Shown piece by piece: positions 51,465 to 59,470 of a stretch of 64,000 nt of DNA. Under the pieces are notes generated by a model. That model had not been told where the DNA came from. It saw nothing but the letters and a program-made list of their open reading frames with translations, and ran no database searches. The stretch lies in assembly GCA_022826885.1 (NCBI GenBank), contig JAJDUB010000073.1, positions 129,388 to 193,387 of the forward strand. The letters run 5' to 3'. The stretch comes from Gammaproteobacteria bacterium (GTDB taxonomy: Bacteria; Pseudomonadota; Gammaproteobacteria; Eutrophobiales; Eutrophobiaceae). Positions within the stretch are counted from its first letter, which is position 1, and the number at the start of each line of letters is the position of its first letter. Both the position numbers and the translations under genes were made by a program.

Positions 51465-51685
51465 AGCTTCCCTCCCGGCGGTGTGAACCTGTCGACGTAA
51501 TAACGCCTGCCCTCCTCCCGGAAACGCCTGAATTCCGACCTGACCTTGCCGGCCCTGGCCCACATCACGATGGTGTTGAGGAGATAGAACAGCAGACGCA
51601 TGTCACGTTTCAGCCGCCGGAAAAAACCGGCTTCCTCGAGATAAAACTGCTCGGCAAAGGTTTTGTATTTGTCCGCCATGGTCAT
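51461..51685 (-). CDS. Small unknown protein, coupled to the 4Fe-4S gene
   Basis: 74 residues with one hydrophobic stretch (MRLLFYLLNTIVMWARAG) between charged ends (EEAGFFRRLKRD and RFREEGRRYYVDRF). It may be a single-pass membrane or membrane-associated protein. Its stop overlaps the GTG start of the 4Fe-4S protein (GTGA), so the two are translated together, and it could anchor that protein or help in redox partnering; inference only. I do not recognise the family. A second in-frame ATG is at 51679. Confidence 0.6.
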   Translation of the reverse strand: MTMADKYKTFAEQFYLEEAGFFRRLKRDMRLLFYLLNTIVMWARAGKVRSEFRRFREEGRRYYVDRFTPPGGKL

Positions 51686-51717
51686 ATAAGCTCAAGTCAC
51701 CTGTTACATATTATAAA

Positions 51718-51811
51718 GGGTCGCCCATTGGGCGACATAATATTCTACTGGATGCCGGAACAAGTCCGGCATGACGAAAGAGAGGGTCAAGCCTGCCCCT
51801 GCAGGCGACAC
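51718..51811. repeat. Composite REP-like repeat (GGGTCGCCCATTGGGCGAC type)
   Basis: GTCGCCCATTGGGCGAC hairpin, then CTGGATGCCGGA...TCCGGCATGACG, then GCCTGCCCCTGCAGGCGAC. It lies in the 51686-51929 gap before the TonB-receptor gene; the AT-rich 51830-51900 stretch probably holds its promoter. Confidence 0.75.
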
Positions 51812-51929
51812 GATATTCCAATAATAAGCCTGGATGATATACCTGTATTCATTTTACTGATTACTATTTACCCCGCATCCTTCCTATAATTTCAGACTTG
51901 TAAACGGGGGGAATATCGGGAGCAAGCCT

Positions 51930-54098
51930 ATGAAAACAACACTCGTTCGGCTGTGCATTACCTGTCTTATCGCATCACTTTTTCCGGTCCATGCCGCTAC
52001 GGTCCTCGAAGAAGTCGTCGTCACCGCGCAAAAACGCGAACAGAGCCTGCAGGACGTCGCCATTTCGATCACCGCCCTGGACAGCGGACAAATACGGGAT
52101 TTCCGCTTCGTCGCCAGTACCGACGTGGTGGCCCAGGCCCCGAACGTATATAACTTCTCGACACAGGGGCGGGGCGCCAACTCCGCTACCTATATCCGGG
52201 GGATCGGACTGAGCGATTTCGGCGACGCCCATGAAACCCCGGTCGCCGGGTACATCGACGAGTTCTACATGCTGCCGCCCGCGGGACTTGATTTCGCGCT
52301 GTACGACCTGGAGCGGGTCGAAGTGCTGCGCGGACCGCAGGGCACGCTGTTCGGCAGGAACACTACCGGGGGACTCATCCATTTCATCACCAAGAAACCG
52401 TCGCGGGAAGCAGAGGCCTACATCGACGCCACCTACGCATCCTACGACGAGGTGCGGCTTGAAGGAATGGTCAACGCGCCCGCCGGCGAAAACCTGGCGG
52501 TACGCGCCTCCATGCTGTTCCATGACAGCGACGGCTACGTGAAAAACCTGAATCCGGAGTTCAAGGACGGCACCGATTACGGCACCAGGACCGGACGCGT
52601 GCAACTGCTGTACACGCCCACCGAGGACCTGTCGATCCTGGCCAAGGTGCAGTACGGCGATATCAACGTCATCCCCTTGTACACCGACCATGAAATTGCC
52701 TACATCGACCCCGCTACCGGGCTGCAGCACCTGGACCTGGACGGGGTTGACACGTTCGGGTTCAACGAGCGCCAGGTCGGGGCGGAAAAGCCGCGCACCG
52801 TGTACACCGACAACCCCCAGGAGGTGGAATCCGAGGTGTTCAACTGGCTGGTCCGGGTGGACTGGGACATGCCCAACAACATCACCCTCACCTCGCTGAC
52901 CGGCTACGCCTGGGTGACCCGGGACAATCTCGAGGACTGCGACGGCGCGCCCCATAACATGTGCACCGCGGGGTTCCCGGTGGATCAGCATATCTGGACC
53001 CAGGAAGCCAGGCTCTTCCAGGAGAACGAGAACTTCCGCTGGACCGCGGGGTTTTATTACCTGAACCAGGATGCGGAGGCGCATCCCACCGCCGCATTTT
53101 TCGGCCTGCCGGCATTCCTCGATGCCCCGTGGCAACTGAACCTTGATTCGTGGTCTATTTTCGGCCACATCGAATACGACGTCAGCCCGCAGGTGGCGGT
53201 CCTGGCCGGGGTCAGGTACACCAATGACGACAAGCGCTACGAGGCGGTCAATACATTCGCCTACGCGTTCCGCAACGCGGCAGGCAATTTTGTCGAGGAA
53301 AACGTCGGCGACCTGGTCAACCGGACCGACGAACTGGTCTCGGCAAACCTGGAACTCCACTACAAGCCCAGGGACAACTGGCTGATCTACGGCAAGGTCG
53401 TCCGGGGCACCAAGGCCGGCGGCTTCAACAACGGCTTCTACAACGTCCCGACGCCGGAGGACGTCCAGTTCGGGGACGAGACCCTCTGGGCTTATGAAGG
53501 CGGGTTCAAGATCGATTTCTTCGACCGCCGGGCGCGTATGAACACGGCCGTCTTCTATTACGACTACAATGATTTCCAGGCCTTCAACTGGACCGGGCTG
53601 GCAGGTTCCGTGACCAATGCCGATGCGGAAAACTATGGCGCCGAGATCGAGATACAGGCCAATCCCTCGGAGCCTCTGGAACTCACGCTGGGCGTCGCCC
53701 TGCTGGAGACGAATCTCAAGGATATCAACAACGGCACCATCACCAGGAACGTGGACATGGGGTTCGCGCCCAACGTCGCGTTCAACGGGTCGGCGAGTTT
53801 CACCCAGCCGTTCGTCGACGGCTCCCTGACCCTGCACTGGGACTTCATGTGGTCTGACAACCAGTTCCGGGACAACTTCAACAACCCGTCCTCCGATATG
53901 GGCGAGCACTTCGTCACCAATGCGCGCCTGACCTACGCGCCGGATAACGGCAGGTGGGAGGCGAGTTTCTTCGCCCAGAACTTCACGGACGAGACCAACC
54001 TGATCAAGGCGGACGGATTTCTCGGTTTCAAATTCCGCCAGGGCGTCTACAACCCGCCGCGCTGGTTCGGGGGAACGATACGGGTAAACTTCCTGTAA
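51930..54098 (+). CDS. TonB-dependent receptor
   Basis: A 722-residue outer-membrane receptor. Signal peptide TTLVRLCITCLIASLFPVHA; TonB box region LEEVVVTAQKREQSLQDVAIS (part); plug motifs RGIGLSDFGDAHETPVAGYID, LERVEVLRGPQGTLFGRNTTGG; 22-strand barrel; C-terminal NPPRWFGGTIRVNFL ending in phenylalanine-leucine as expected for BAM recognition. It imports a large or scarce substrate with TonB energy. It starts 31 bases after a GGGGGGAA site region and is followed 27 bases after its stop by an exported amidohydrolase, so both probably handle one substrate. It is of the sequence type common in sphingomonads and marine gammaproteobacteria. Confidence 0.95.
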   Translation: MKTTLVRLCITCLIASLFPVHAATVLEEVVVTAQKREQSLQDVAISITALDSGQIRDFRFVASTDVVAQAPNVYNFSTQGRGANSATYIRGIGLSDFGDAHETPVAGYIDEFYMLPPAGLDFALYDLERVEVLRGPQGTLFGRNTTGGLIHFITKKPSREAEAYIDATYASYDEVRLEGMVNAPAGENLAVRASMLFHDSDGYVKNLNPEFKDGTDYGTRTGRVQLLYTPTEDLSILAKVQYGDINVIPLYTDHEIAYIDPATGLQHLDLDGVDTFGFNERQVGAEKPRTVYTDNPQEVESEVFNWLVRVDWDMPNNITLTSLTGYAWVTRDNLEDCDGAPHNMCTAGFPVDQHIWTQEARLFQENENFRWTAGFYYLNQDAEAHPTAAFFGLPAFLDAPWQLNLDSWSIFGHIEYDVSPQVAVLAGVRYTNDDKRYEAVNTFAYAFRNAAGNFVEENVGDLVNRTDELVSANLELHYKPRDNWLIYGKVVRGTKAGGFNNGFYNVPTPEDVQFGDETLWAYEGGFKIDFFDRRARMNTAVFYYDYNDFQAFNWTGLAGSVTNADAENYGAEIEIQANPSEPLELTLGVALLETNLKDINNGTITRNVDMGFAPNVAFNGSASFTQPFVDGSLTLHWDFMWSDNQFRDNFNNPSSDMGEHFVTNARLTYAPDNGRWEASFFAQNFTDETNLIKADGFLGFKFRQGVYNPPRWFGGTIRVNFL

Positions 54099-54125
54099 GC
54101 CGTCATGGCAAGGAGGCGTAAACCG

Positions 54126-55400
54126 ATGGTACGGGCTATTGCAGGAATGCTTGCATGTCTGCTGTCGGCAGGCAGCTTGGCCGTAGCGGCCCAACAGGCT
54201 GAAAGCCCGGCGCGGATATTCGTCGACGGCGGCATGCTCATAGACGGCAGCGGCGCGCAGCCCGGGGAAAACCCCGGGATCCTCATCGAAGGAGAGCGGA
54301 TACGCAGCCTCGGCAGGGAGGCGGCCGGTGAACCCGCCACGGAGGTTATCTCCGCGGACGGGAAATGGGTCCTGCCCGGCCTGTTCGACCTGCACGTGCA
54401 CGTTACCTTCATGCTGTCCGGCCCCAGGCGCCTGGATGACGATATCTTCAACGCGATCCGCTCGGAACGGTTCCTCGAACGCTACCAGGAAATCGGCGTC
54501 ACCACGGTGCGCGACGTGGGCGCGCGGGAATGGATCGGGTATTCGTTGAAACGCACCCAGCGCGCCGGCCTGATGGGCGGGGCGCGCTACTACACGTCAG
54601 GCCCCATCATCACCGTCACCGGCGGCCATGGATCGGAGTTTCAGCCGCTGCATCCTCCTCTCTGGGCGGTGGAAGCGGACGGCCCCTGGGAACTGCGGCA
54701 ACGGGTAAGGGAAGCCATCAAGCTGGAAGCCGACCTGATAAAAGTCGCCCCGTTCCTGACACCGGAGGAAATGGCCGCGGTGGTCGATGAGGCCCACATC
54801 TACCACCTGCGGGTCACCGCCCACATCGGCGGCACCCATGATCTCGACAAGCAGTCGGGCCGCATTGCGGTCGAGGCCGGCGTGAACAGTACCGAACACA
54901 TGTATCCCTACGGCGGCGCCGACGTGATCAACGCCATGGTGGAAAAAGGCATCTACGTCATACCGACACTGGGTTTTCACCTGCGCGAACTGGACGGGGA
55001 ATACGCGGCCAACGCGGAAAAGCAGAGTCCCGAATGGCTGGCGGAAAACCTGGGACATACCTACGAGACCATGATGGACCAGTTCCGCGAGATGAAGGCA
55101 GCCGGCGTGCGCTTCGCGGTCGGAACGGACTCCAACGTGAAGGACCTGGAAACCATCGATGAGCTTTACCTGCAGGAATTGCAGGCCTTCCGGACGGCAG
55201 GCATGAGCAACGGCGAAATCATCCAGGCGGCGACGCTGAGGGCCGCGGAGGCCATGGGACTTGAAGACGAACTGGGCAGCATCACCGCCGGAAAACGGGC
55301 AGACCTGATCGTGCTCAGCGCCGACCCGCTGCAGGACATCCAGGCCCTGGTCTACCCGGAACTGGTGATCCAGGACGGCAAGGTCGTCTGCTGCCGATAA
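54126..55400 (+). CDS. Exported amidohydrolase (imidazolonepropionase-like)
   Basis: A 424-residue protein with signal peptide VRAIAGMLACLLSAGSLAVA. Amidohydrolase motifs: ADGKWVLPGLFDLHVHVTF (metal HxH in DLHVHV), VTAHIGGTHDL and GVNSTEHMYPYGG (metal histidines), and AVGTDSNVKDLETIDELY (catalytic Asp), ending GSITAGKRADLIVLSADPLQ. ATG 54126 is preferred over 54105: AAGGAGG lies 9 bases before it, and the earlier start would put the ribosome site inside the gene. Such enzymes hydrolyse cyclic or linear amide/imide bonds, or peptides, in the periplasm. The TonB receptor upstream probably brings in its substrate. Confidence 0.92.
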   Translation: MVRAIAGMLACLLSAGSLAVAAQQAESPARIFVDGGMLIDGSGAQPGENPGILIEGERIRSLGREAAGEPATEVISADGKWVLPGLFDLHVHVTFMLSGPRRLDDDIFNAIRSERFLERYQEIGVTTVRDVGAREWIGYSLKRTQRAGLMGGARYYTSGPIITVTGGHGSEFQPLHPPLWAVEADGPWELRQRVREAIKLEADLIKVAPFLTPEEMAAVVDEAHIYHLRVTAHIGGTHDLDKQSGRIAVEAGVNSTEHMYPYGGADVINAMVEKGIYVIPTLGFHLRELDGEYAANAEKQSPEWLAENLGHTYETMMDQFREMKAAGVRFAVGTDSNVKDLETIDELYLQELQAFRTAGMSNGEIIQAATLRAAEAMGLEDELGSITAGKRADLIVLSADPLQDIQALVYPELVIQDGKVVCCR

Positions 55401-55518
55401 GGCGGGCTGTTTCCGCATTCTCGGACAAGGCGCCGGGCATTCACTTGTTATATACCGGCCCCGTGCATATACTTGGCCGGCATGATTTCAAGACTGTGAA
55501 CCTTTAATAAGGACTCCC

Positions 55519-56496
55519 TTGCGCCTTCTGACACAAATCGGCCTTGTCCTCGGGCTGGGGCTACTCATCGGCCTGCTGGTCTGGCAGGGATTCATGGAGG
55601 TGCTGCAACTCCTGCTGGACTCGGGCTGGTACCTGCTGTTGCTGCCCCTGGCCTGGCTCCCGGTGTTCCTGCCCGCGGCGCAGGGCTGGCGTCTCCTGTT
55701 CAGACCCGATCAAAAGCCAACATTCAGCCATGCCCTGCTGGCGCTGTGGATGGGGCGCGCGGTCAACAACCTGCTGCCGGTGGCGACCATCGGCGGGGAG
55801 GTGGTGAAGGCCAGGCTGCTGGCGATATGGGGTACCGGCGCCGCGTACGCCGCGGCCTCGGTAATGGCGGACAAGACGGTGCAGGCCCTGGCGCTGGCCT
55901 GCTGGGCGCTCACCGGCGCGCTGCTGCTGGCGTTCCTGCCCGGTGATGACTGGCTGATTCCCTACGCGGTGGGCGGCATCCTGTTCCTGCTGTTCAGCGC
56001 CGCCGGCCTCATTATCATCCAGCGCCTCGGCATGCTGGGCGCGCTGGCGAAACTGGCCGGCAGGCTGGTGAAACACGACGCCTGGGAGGGCGTGAAGTTC
56101 TCCGCAAACGAAGCGGACCGGCTGGTGCGGGAACTGTACGGCAGCAAGCGCAGGATCCTGTTCGCCACGCTGTACCGGTTGGCCTCGCTGGCGCTGCACA
56201 CGTTCGAACTGTGGCTGGCCTGTTACCTGCTCGGACAACCCATAACGGTACTCGAGGCACTGCTACTGAGGAGCCTGACGGCCACCCTGAGTGATATCGC
56301 GTTCATCATCCCCAACGCCTACGGGGTGCAGGAAGGCGCGTTCATCCTCATCGGCGCCCTGGTCGGGTTCGACCCCGGGTTCTCCCTAGCCGTGTCCCTG
56401 TCCCTGCGCATCCGCGACCTGGTGTTCGACCCGGCGGGCCTGCTCACCCTGCAACAGGTGGAAAGCCGGCGTTATTTCCGATCGAACCGGGGGTAA
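55519..56496 (+). CDS. hpnL: HpnL-like membrane protein (lysylphosphatidylglycerol-synthase TM family)
   Basis: A 325-residue polytopic membrane protein starting at TTG 55519 after AAGGACT. About 8 hydrophobic segments; signatures GRAVNNLLPVATIGGEVVKARLL and IPNAYGVQEGAFILIGALVGF match HpnL, a UPF0104-type protein linked to hopanoid clusters, proposed to help move or modify hopanoids in the membrane. It is followed by squalene synthase after a 142-base gap with REPs, and by HpnG, HpnN and HpnA. The exact HpnL function is not established. Confidence 0.8.
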   Translation: MRLLTQIGLVLGLGLLIGLLVWQGFMEVLQLLLDSGWYLLLLPLAWLPVFLPAAQGWRLLFRPDQKPTFSHALLALWMGRAVNNLLPVATIGGEVVKARLLAIWGTGAAYAAASVMADKTVQALALACWALTGALLLAFLPGDDWLIPYAVGGILFLLFSAAGLIIIQRLGMLGALAKLAGRLVKHDAWEGVKFSANEADRLVRELYGSKRRILFATLYRLASLALHTFELWLACYLLGQPITVLEALLLRSLTATLSDIAFIIPNAYGVQEGAFILIGALVGFDPGFSLAVSLSLRIRDLVFDPAGLLTLQQVESRRYFRSNRG

Positions 56497-56503
56497 TGAT
56501 CCT

Positions 56504-56585
56504 GGGGTCAGAGTAAGAAATTCGCAGAATTTTTACTCTGACCCCGACTATCCCGCAACCGGGGACGGATTTGAAATCCGTCCCC
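56504..56585. repeat. Two REP palindromes between hpnL and the squalene synthase gene
   Basis: 56504-56545 is GGGGTCAGAG...CTCTGACCCC; 56561-56585 is GGGGACGGATTTG...AAATCCGTCCCC. They begin 8 bases after the hpnL stop. Confidence 0.85.
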
Positions 56586-56638
56586 ACTGGAATGAAACCC
56601 TTGCCACCGTCCCTGATACTTGGCATATTGGCGTCGTC

Positions 56639-57655
56639 ATGAACCCGACGACAGCAGCAGACCTTGCCTACCAGGATGAAATTCTCCAGGGCGTCTCGCG
56701 CACCTTTGCCCTGACCATCCCGCAACTGCCCGACGCGCTGGAGCAGGTGGTCGGCAACGCCTACCTGCTGTGCCGCATCGCCGATACCATCGAAGACGAC
56801 AAGCACCTGCCCTATGCGGACAAACGGGAATTCTCCGAGCGGTTCATCAAGGTAGTCAACGGCGGGGAGGACGCACAGCAGTTCGCCCGGGACCTGCACC
56901 CGCGGCTGTCGCCGACTGCAACAGCCGATGAACACGACCTGATCCACAACACCCCCGCAGTCATCAGGATCACGCACAGCTTCAACGAGCGCCAGCAGGC
57001 GGCGCTGCAGCGCTGTATCAGGATCATGGCCGACGGCATGTCCCGCTACCAGGAGGCGGACGTGACCAAGGGCCTGAAAGACCAGCAGGACATGGACAGC
57101 TACTGTTATTACGTGGCGGGGGTCGTGGGGGAGATGCTCACCGAGCTGTTCTGCGACTATTCCAGCGCCATCGATAAAAACCACGACGAGCTGATGCAAC
57201 TGGCGGTCTCGTTCGGCCAGGGCCTGCAGATGACCAATATCCTCAAGGACATCTGGGACGACCAGAAGCGCGACATGTGCTGGCTGCCGCAATCGGTGCT
57301 GGAGAGCTACGGCGTGTCCCTGGACGGCGCCGCCCCCCTGCGCAACGGCAGGGAATTCCAGCAGGCCCTGGGGCACCTGATCGGCGTCGCCCGCATGCAC
57401 CTGGGCAATGCGTTGCAGTACACGCTGCTGCTGCCCGGCAATGAAACCGGGATCCGGCGCTTCTGCCTGTGGGCGCTGGGCATGGCGGTGCTGACCCTGC
57501 GCAACATCAACAGCCACCGCGGGTTCACCTCCGGGGACGAGGTCAAGATCTCGCGCCGCTCCGTCCGGGCGACGATCATCTCCACCAACCTGCTCACTCG
57601 CCACGACTTCATGCTGAGATGGCTGTTCAACAGGCTCGCGTCCGGCCTGCCCTGA
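56639..57655 (+). CDS. Squalene synthase (farnesyl-diphosphate farnesyltransferase)
   Basis: A 338-residue isoprenoid head-to-head synthase. First Asp-rich motif CRIADTIEDDKHL (residues ~42-54), YCYYVAGVVGEMLTELF (signature 1), second Asp-rich motif QMTNILKDIWDDQKRDMCWLP (split here), and FRGYxx-like end. It couples two FPP to make squalene, the substrate of squalene-hopene cyclase. At 338 residues and with DIWDD..RDMCWLP it resembles the single-enzyme (SQS) type rather than the HpnCDE set; this is stated from motif and length. Starts ATG 56639, 54 bases after the last REP. No C-terminal anchor is obvious. Confidence 0.92.
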   Translation: MNPTTAADLAYQDEILQGVSRTFALTIPQLPDALEQVVGNAYLLCRIADTIEDDKHLPYADKREFSERFIKVVNGGEDAQQFARDLHPRLSPTATADEHDLIHNTPAVIRITHSFNERQQAALQRCIRIMADGMSRYQEADVTKGLKDQQDMDSYCYYVAGVVGEMLTELFCDYSSAIDKNHDELMQLAVSFGQGLQMTNILKDIWDDQKRDMCWLPQSVLESYGVSLDGAAPLRNGREFQQALGHLIGVARMHLGNALQYTLLLPGNETGIRRFCLWALGMAVLTLRNINSHRGFTSGDEVKISRRSVRATIISTNLLTRHDFMLRWLFNRLASGLP

Positions 57656-57771
57656 AAACGGGTCGGACCAGTATAAATATGTATAACCCATTGATTATAT
57701 TAATAATAAATTCTGATATTGGGTCAAAACTAAGCTTAAAAGGGTCTTTTTGGGGGTAAAACCGTTAAGCT

Positions 57772-58506
57772 ATGAACCGCATCGGGATAGTCTGTGCGCT
57801 CCATTCCGAGGCGCGCTGCTTCACGCCCAGGACGTTGCCCGCGCAACAGCCCATCGAACTCAATGAAAAGACCCTGCTGATCCTGTCCGGCATGGGCCGG
57901 GAACCGGCGCGGGAGGCGGCGCAGAAGCTGGTCGAGGCGGGCGCGGACTTCCTGGCCGGTTTCGGGACCGCAGGGGCTTTGGCGCCGGCGCTCCGGCCGG
58001 GGGACCTGGTACTGGCGGAAGAGGTATCCGAGGCAGGAAAAAAATATGCCGCGAGCGCCGAGTTGACCGCATCGGTAAGAGAACGGCTGTCCCGAAACGG
58101 CATCACCGTTCATACCGGGACGCTGGCTTGTGCAGCGGAGCCGGTCGCAACCGTCGAGGCCAAGCGGGAGTTGTTTGCGCAGACCGGGGCCATTGCCGTC
58201 GACATGGAAAGCGCCGGTGTGCTCGACGCGGCCCGGCGTAACGGCCTGCCGGCATTCGTCCTGCGCGTCATTATCGATGCCGCGCGTGTCGCGCTGCCGG
58301 ATGCCGTGCTGCAGCGGGTCGATGAGTTCGGCGAGGTCGATGTGCCGGGACTGGCTCTCGACCTGGCAAGGTCGCCCGGACAAATTCCGGCAGCCATACG
58401 CCTGGCCTGCGCCGCGCGCCGCGCCGGCAGGACCATGAGGCAAGCCGGCATTCCCCTCCTTCATCATGCCGGGCTTGTCAAACACACCGAAGTAGTTTAT
58501 AAATAA
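57772..58506 (+). CDS. hpnG: HpnG, nucleoside phosphorylase of hopanoid synthesis
   Basis: A 244-residue MTA/SAH nucleosidase-like protein: IGIVCALHSEARCF, LILSGMGREPAREAAQKLVEAGADFLAGFGTAGALAP (part), AVDMESAGVLDAARRNGLPAFVLRVIID with the ribose/phosphate-binding ME motif. HpnG removes adenine from adenosylhopane to give ribosylhopane, the step after HpnH. Found between squalene synthase and the dioxygenase. The 57656-57771 gap is AT-rich with no repeat. Length and motifs are normal. Confidence 0.93.
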   Translation: MNRIGIVCALHSEARCFTPRTLPAQQPIELNEKTLLILSGMGREPAREAAQKLVEAGADFLAGFGTAGALAPALRPGDLVLAEEVSEAGKKYAASAELTASVRERLSRNGITVHTGTLACAAEPVATVEAKRELFAQTGAIAVDMESAGVLDAARRNGLPAFVLRVIIDAARVALPDAVLQRVDEFGEVDVPGLALDLARSPGQIPAAIRLACAARRAGRTMRQAGIPLLHHAGLVKHTEVVYK

Positions 58507-58537
58507 CGGATTTTAAGCCTATTAAAATCTGAACATA

Positions 58538-59278
58538 ATGCTCACAGATCAACAGGTGGAAGATTTTCGCCGGGACGGGTTCCTGGTCTGCCGGAGGCTG
58601 TTCGACGCCGGCGAGATCAGGGAGTTGACCCGCTGGACCGACGAGGTCATGGCATACCCCGAACAGGCGGGGAAATACATGATGTACTTCGAGCAAAGCT
58701 GCCTGACCGGCGAACGTATCCTGAGCCGGGTGGAAGACATCGAACCCTACCACGACCGTTTCAGCCGGGTCTTCAACGGTGACAAGTTAAGAGGCGTCTG
58801 CACGCGCCTGTTCGGTTCGGAGGCGATTTTGTACAAGGACAAGATAAACTTCAAGCTGCCGGGCGGCGCGGGTTTCAAGGCCCACCAGGACGTGCAGGCG
58901 GGCTGGGACAGCTACGCCAGCCTGCATATCACGGCCCTGGTCAGCATCGACGCCACCAACCTGGAGAACGGTTGCATGGAAATGGCCCCCGGCCAGCACG
59001 ACCGGGGATTGATCGGCGAGAAATGGACGCCGTTGGAAGAAAACGGCCTGGACTATACCCCCATTCCGACCAGACCCGGCGACACCATCTTCTTCGATTC
59101 CTTCGCGCCGCACCGCTCCAGGGAAAACCTGACCGAAGCGCCCAGGAGAGTGCTCTACGTCACCTACAACAGGTTGTCTGAAGGCGACCACAGGCGCCAG
59201 TATTACATCGACAAACGCAAAAGCTACCCGCCGGACTGCGAAAGGGAACCGGGCAGGGAATACGTATTCCGCGTATAA
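58538..59278 (+). CDS. Phytanoyl-CoA dioxygenase-family (Fe(II)/2-oxoglutarate) oxygenase
   Basis: A 246-residue double-stranded beta-helix oxygenase: FRRDGFLVCRRLFDAGEI N-terminal helix, AHQDVQAGWDSYASLH (His and Asp of the 2-His-1-carboxylate triad), and APHRSRENLTEAPRRVLYVTYNR (third histidine, 2-OG-binding arginine). These enzymes hydroxylate an unactivated carbon. Its position between hpnG and hpnN, 31 bases after hpnG, suggests that it hydroxylates a hopanoid side chain or a related lipid, which I have not seen described in the standard hpn set. A generic PhyH role is possible. The repeat at 59279-59462 follows. Confidence 0.85.
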   Translation: MLTDQQVEDFRRDGFLVCRRLFDAGEIRELTRWTDEVMAYPEQAGKYMMYFEQSCLTGERILSRVEDIEPYHDRFSRVFNGDKLRGVCTRLFGSEAILYKDKINFKLPGGAGFKAHQDVQAGWDSYASLHITALVSIDATNLENGCMEMAPGQHDRGLIGEKWTPLEENGLDYTPIPTRPGDTIFFDSFAPHRSRENLTEAPRRVLYVTYNRLSEGDHRRQYYIDKRKSYPPDCEREPGREYVFRV

Positions 59279-59462
59279 GGTGTCCCTTCGGGACAATGTA
59301 TTCCACTGGATGCCGGGTCAAGCCCGGCATGACGAAGGGGACGCGGGAATGGCGGAGGGGACGCGGAATGACGTGCGGGACGCGGGAATAACGAGGCCCT
59401 TCCTTCGTCATGCCGGACTTGTTCCGGCATCCAGTAGAATACCGTGTCGCCCGGAGGGCGAC
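59279..59462. repeat. Composite REP-like repeat upstream of hpnN
   Basis: GTGTCCCTTCGGGACA, CTGGATGCCGGG...CCCGGCATGACG, then a reversed block CGTCATGCCGGA...TCCGGCATCCAG and GTCGCCCGGAGGGCGAC. The last hairpin ends 8 bases before the hpnN ATG and includes GGAGGG, so the repeat may supply the ribosome-binding site. Confidence 0.8.
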
Positions 59463-59470
59463 TCCTTGAC

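Noticed and set aside
51975-54401. 808-codon open frame antisense to the TonB receptor
   Set aside because: The receptor on the plus strand has full signal, plug and barrel motifs; the antisense product resembles nothing.
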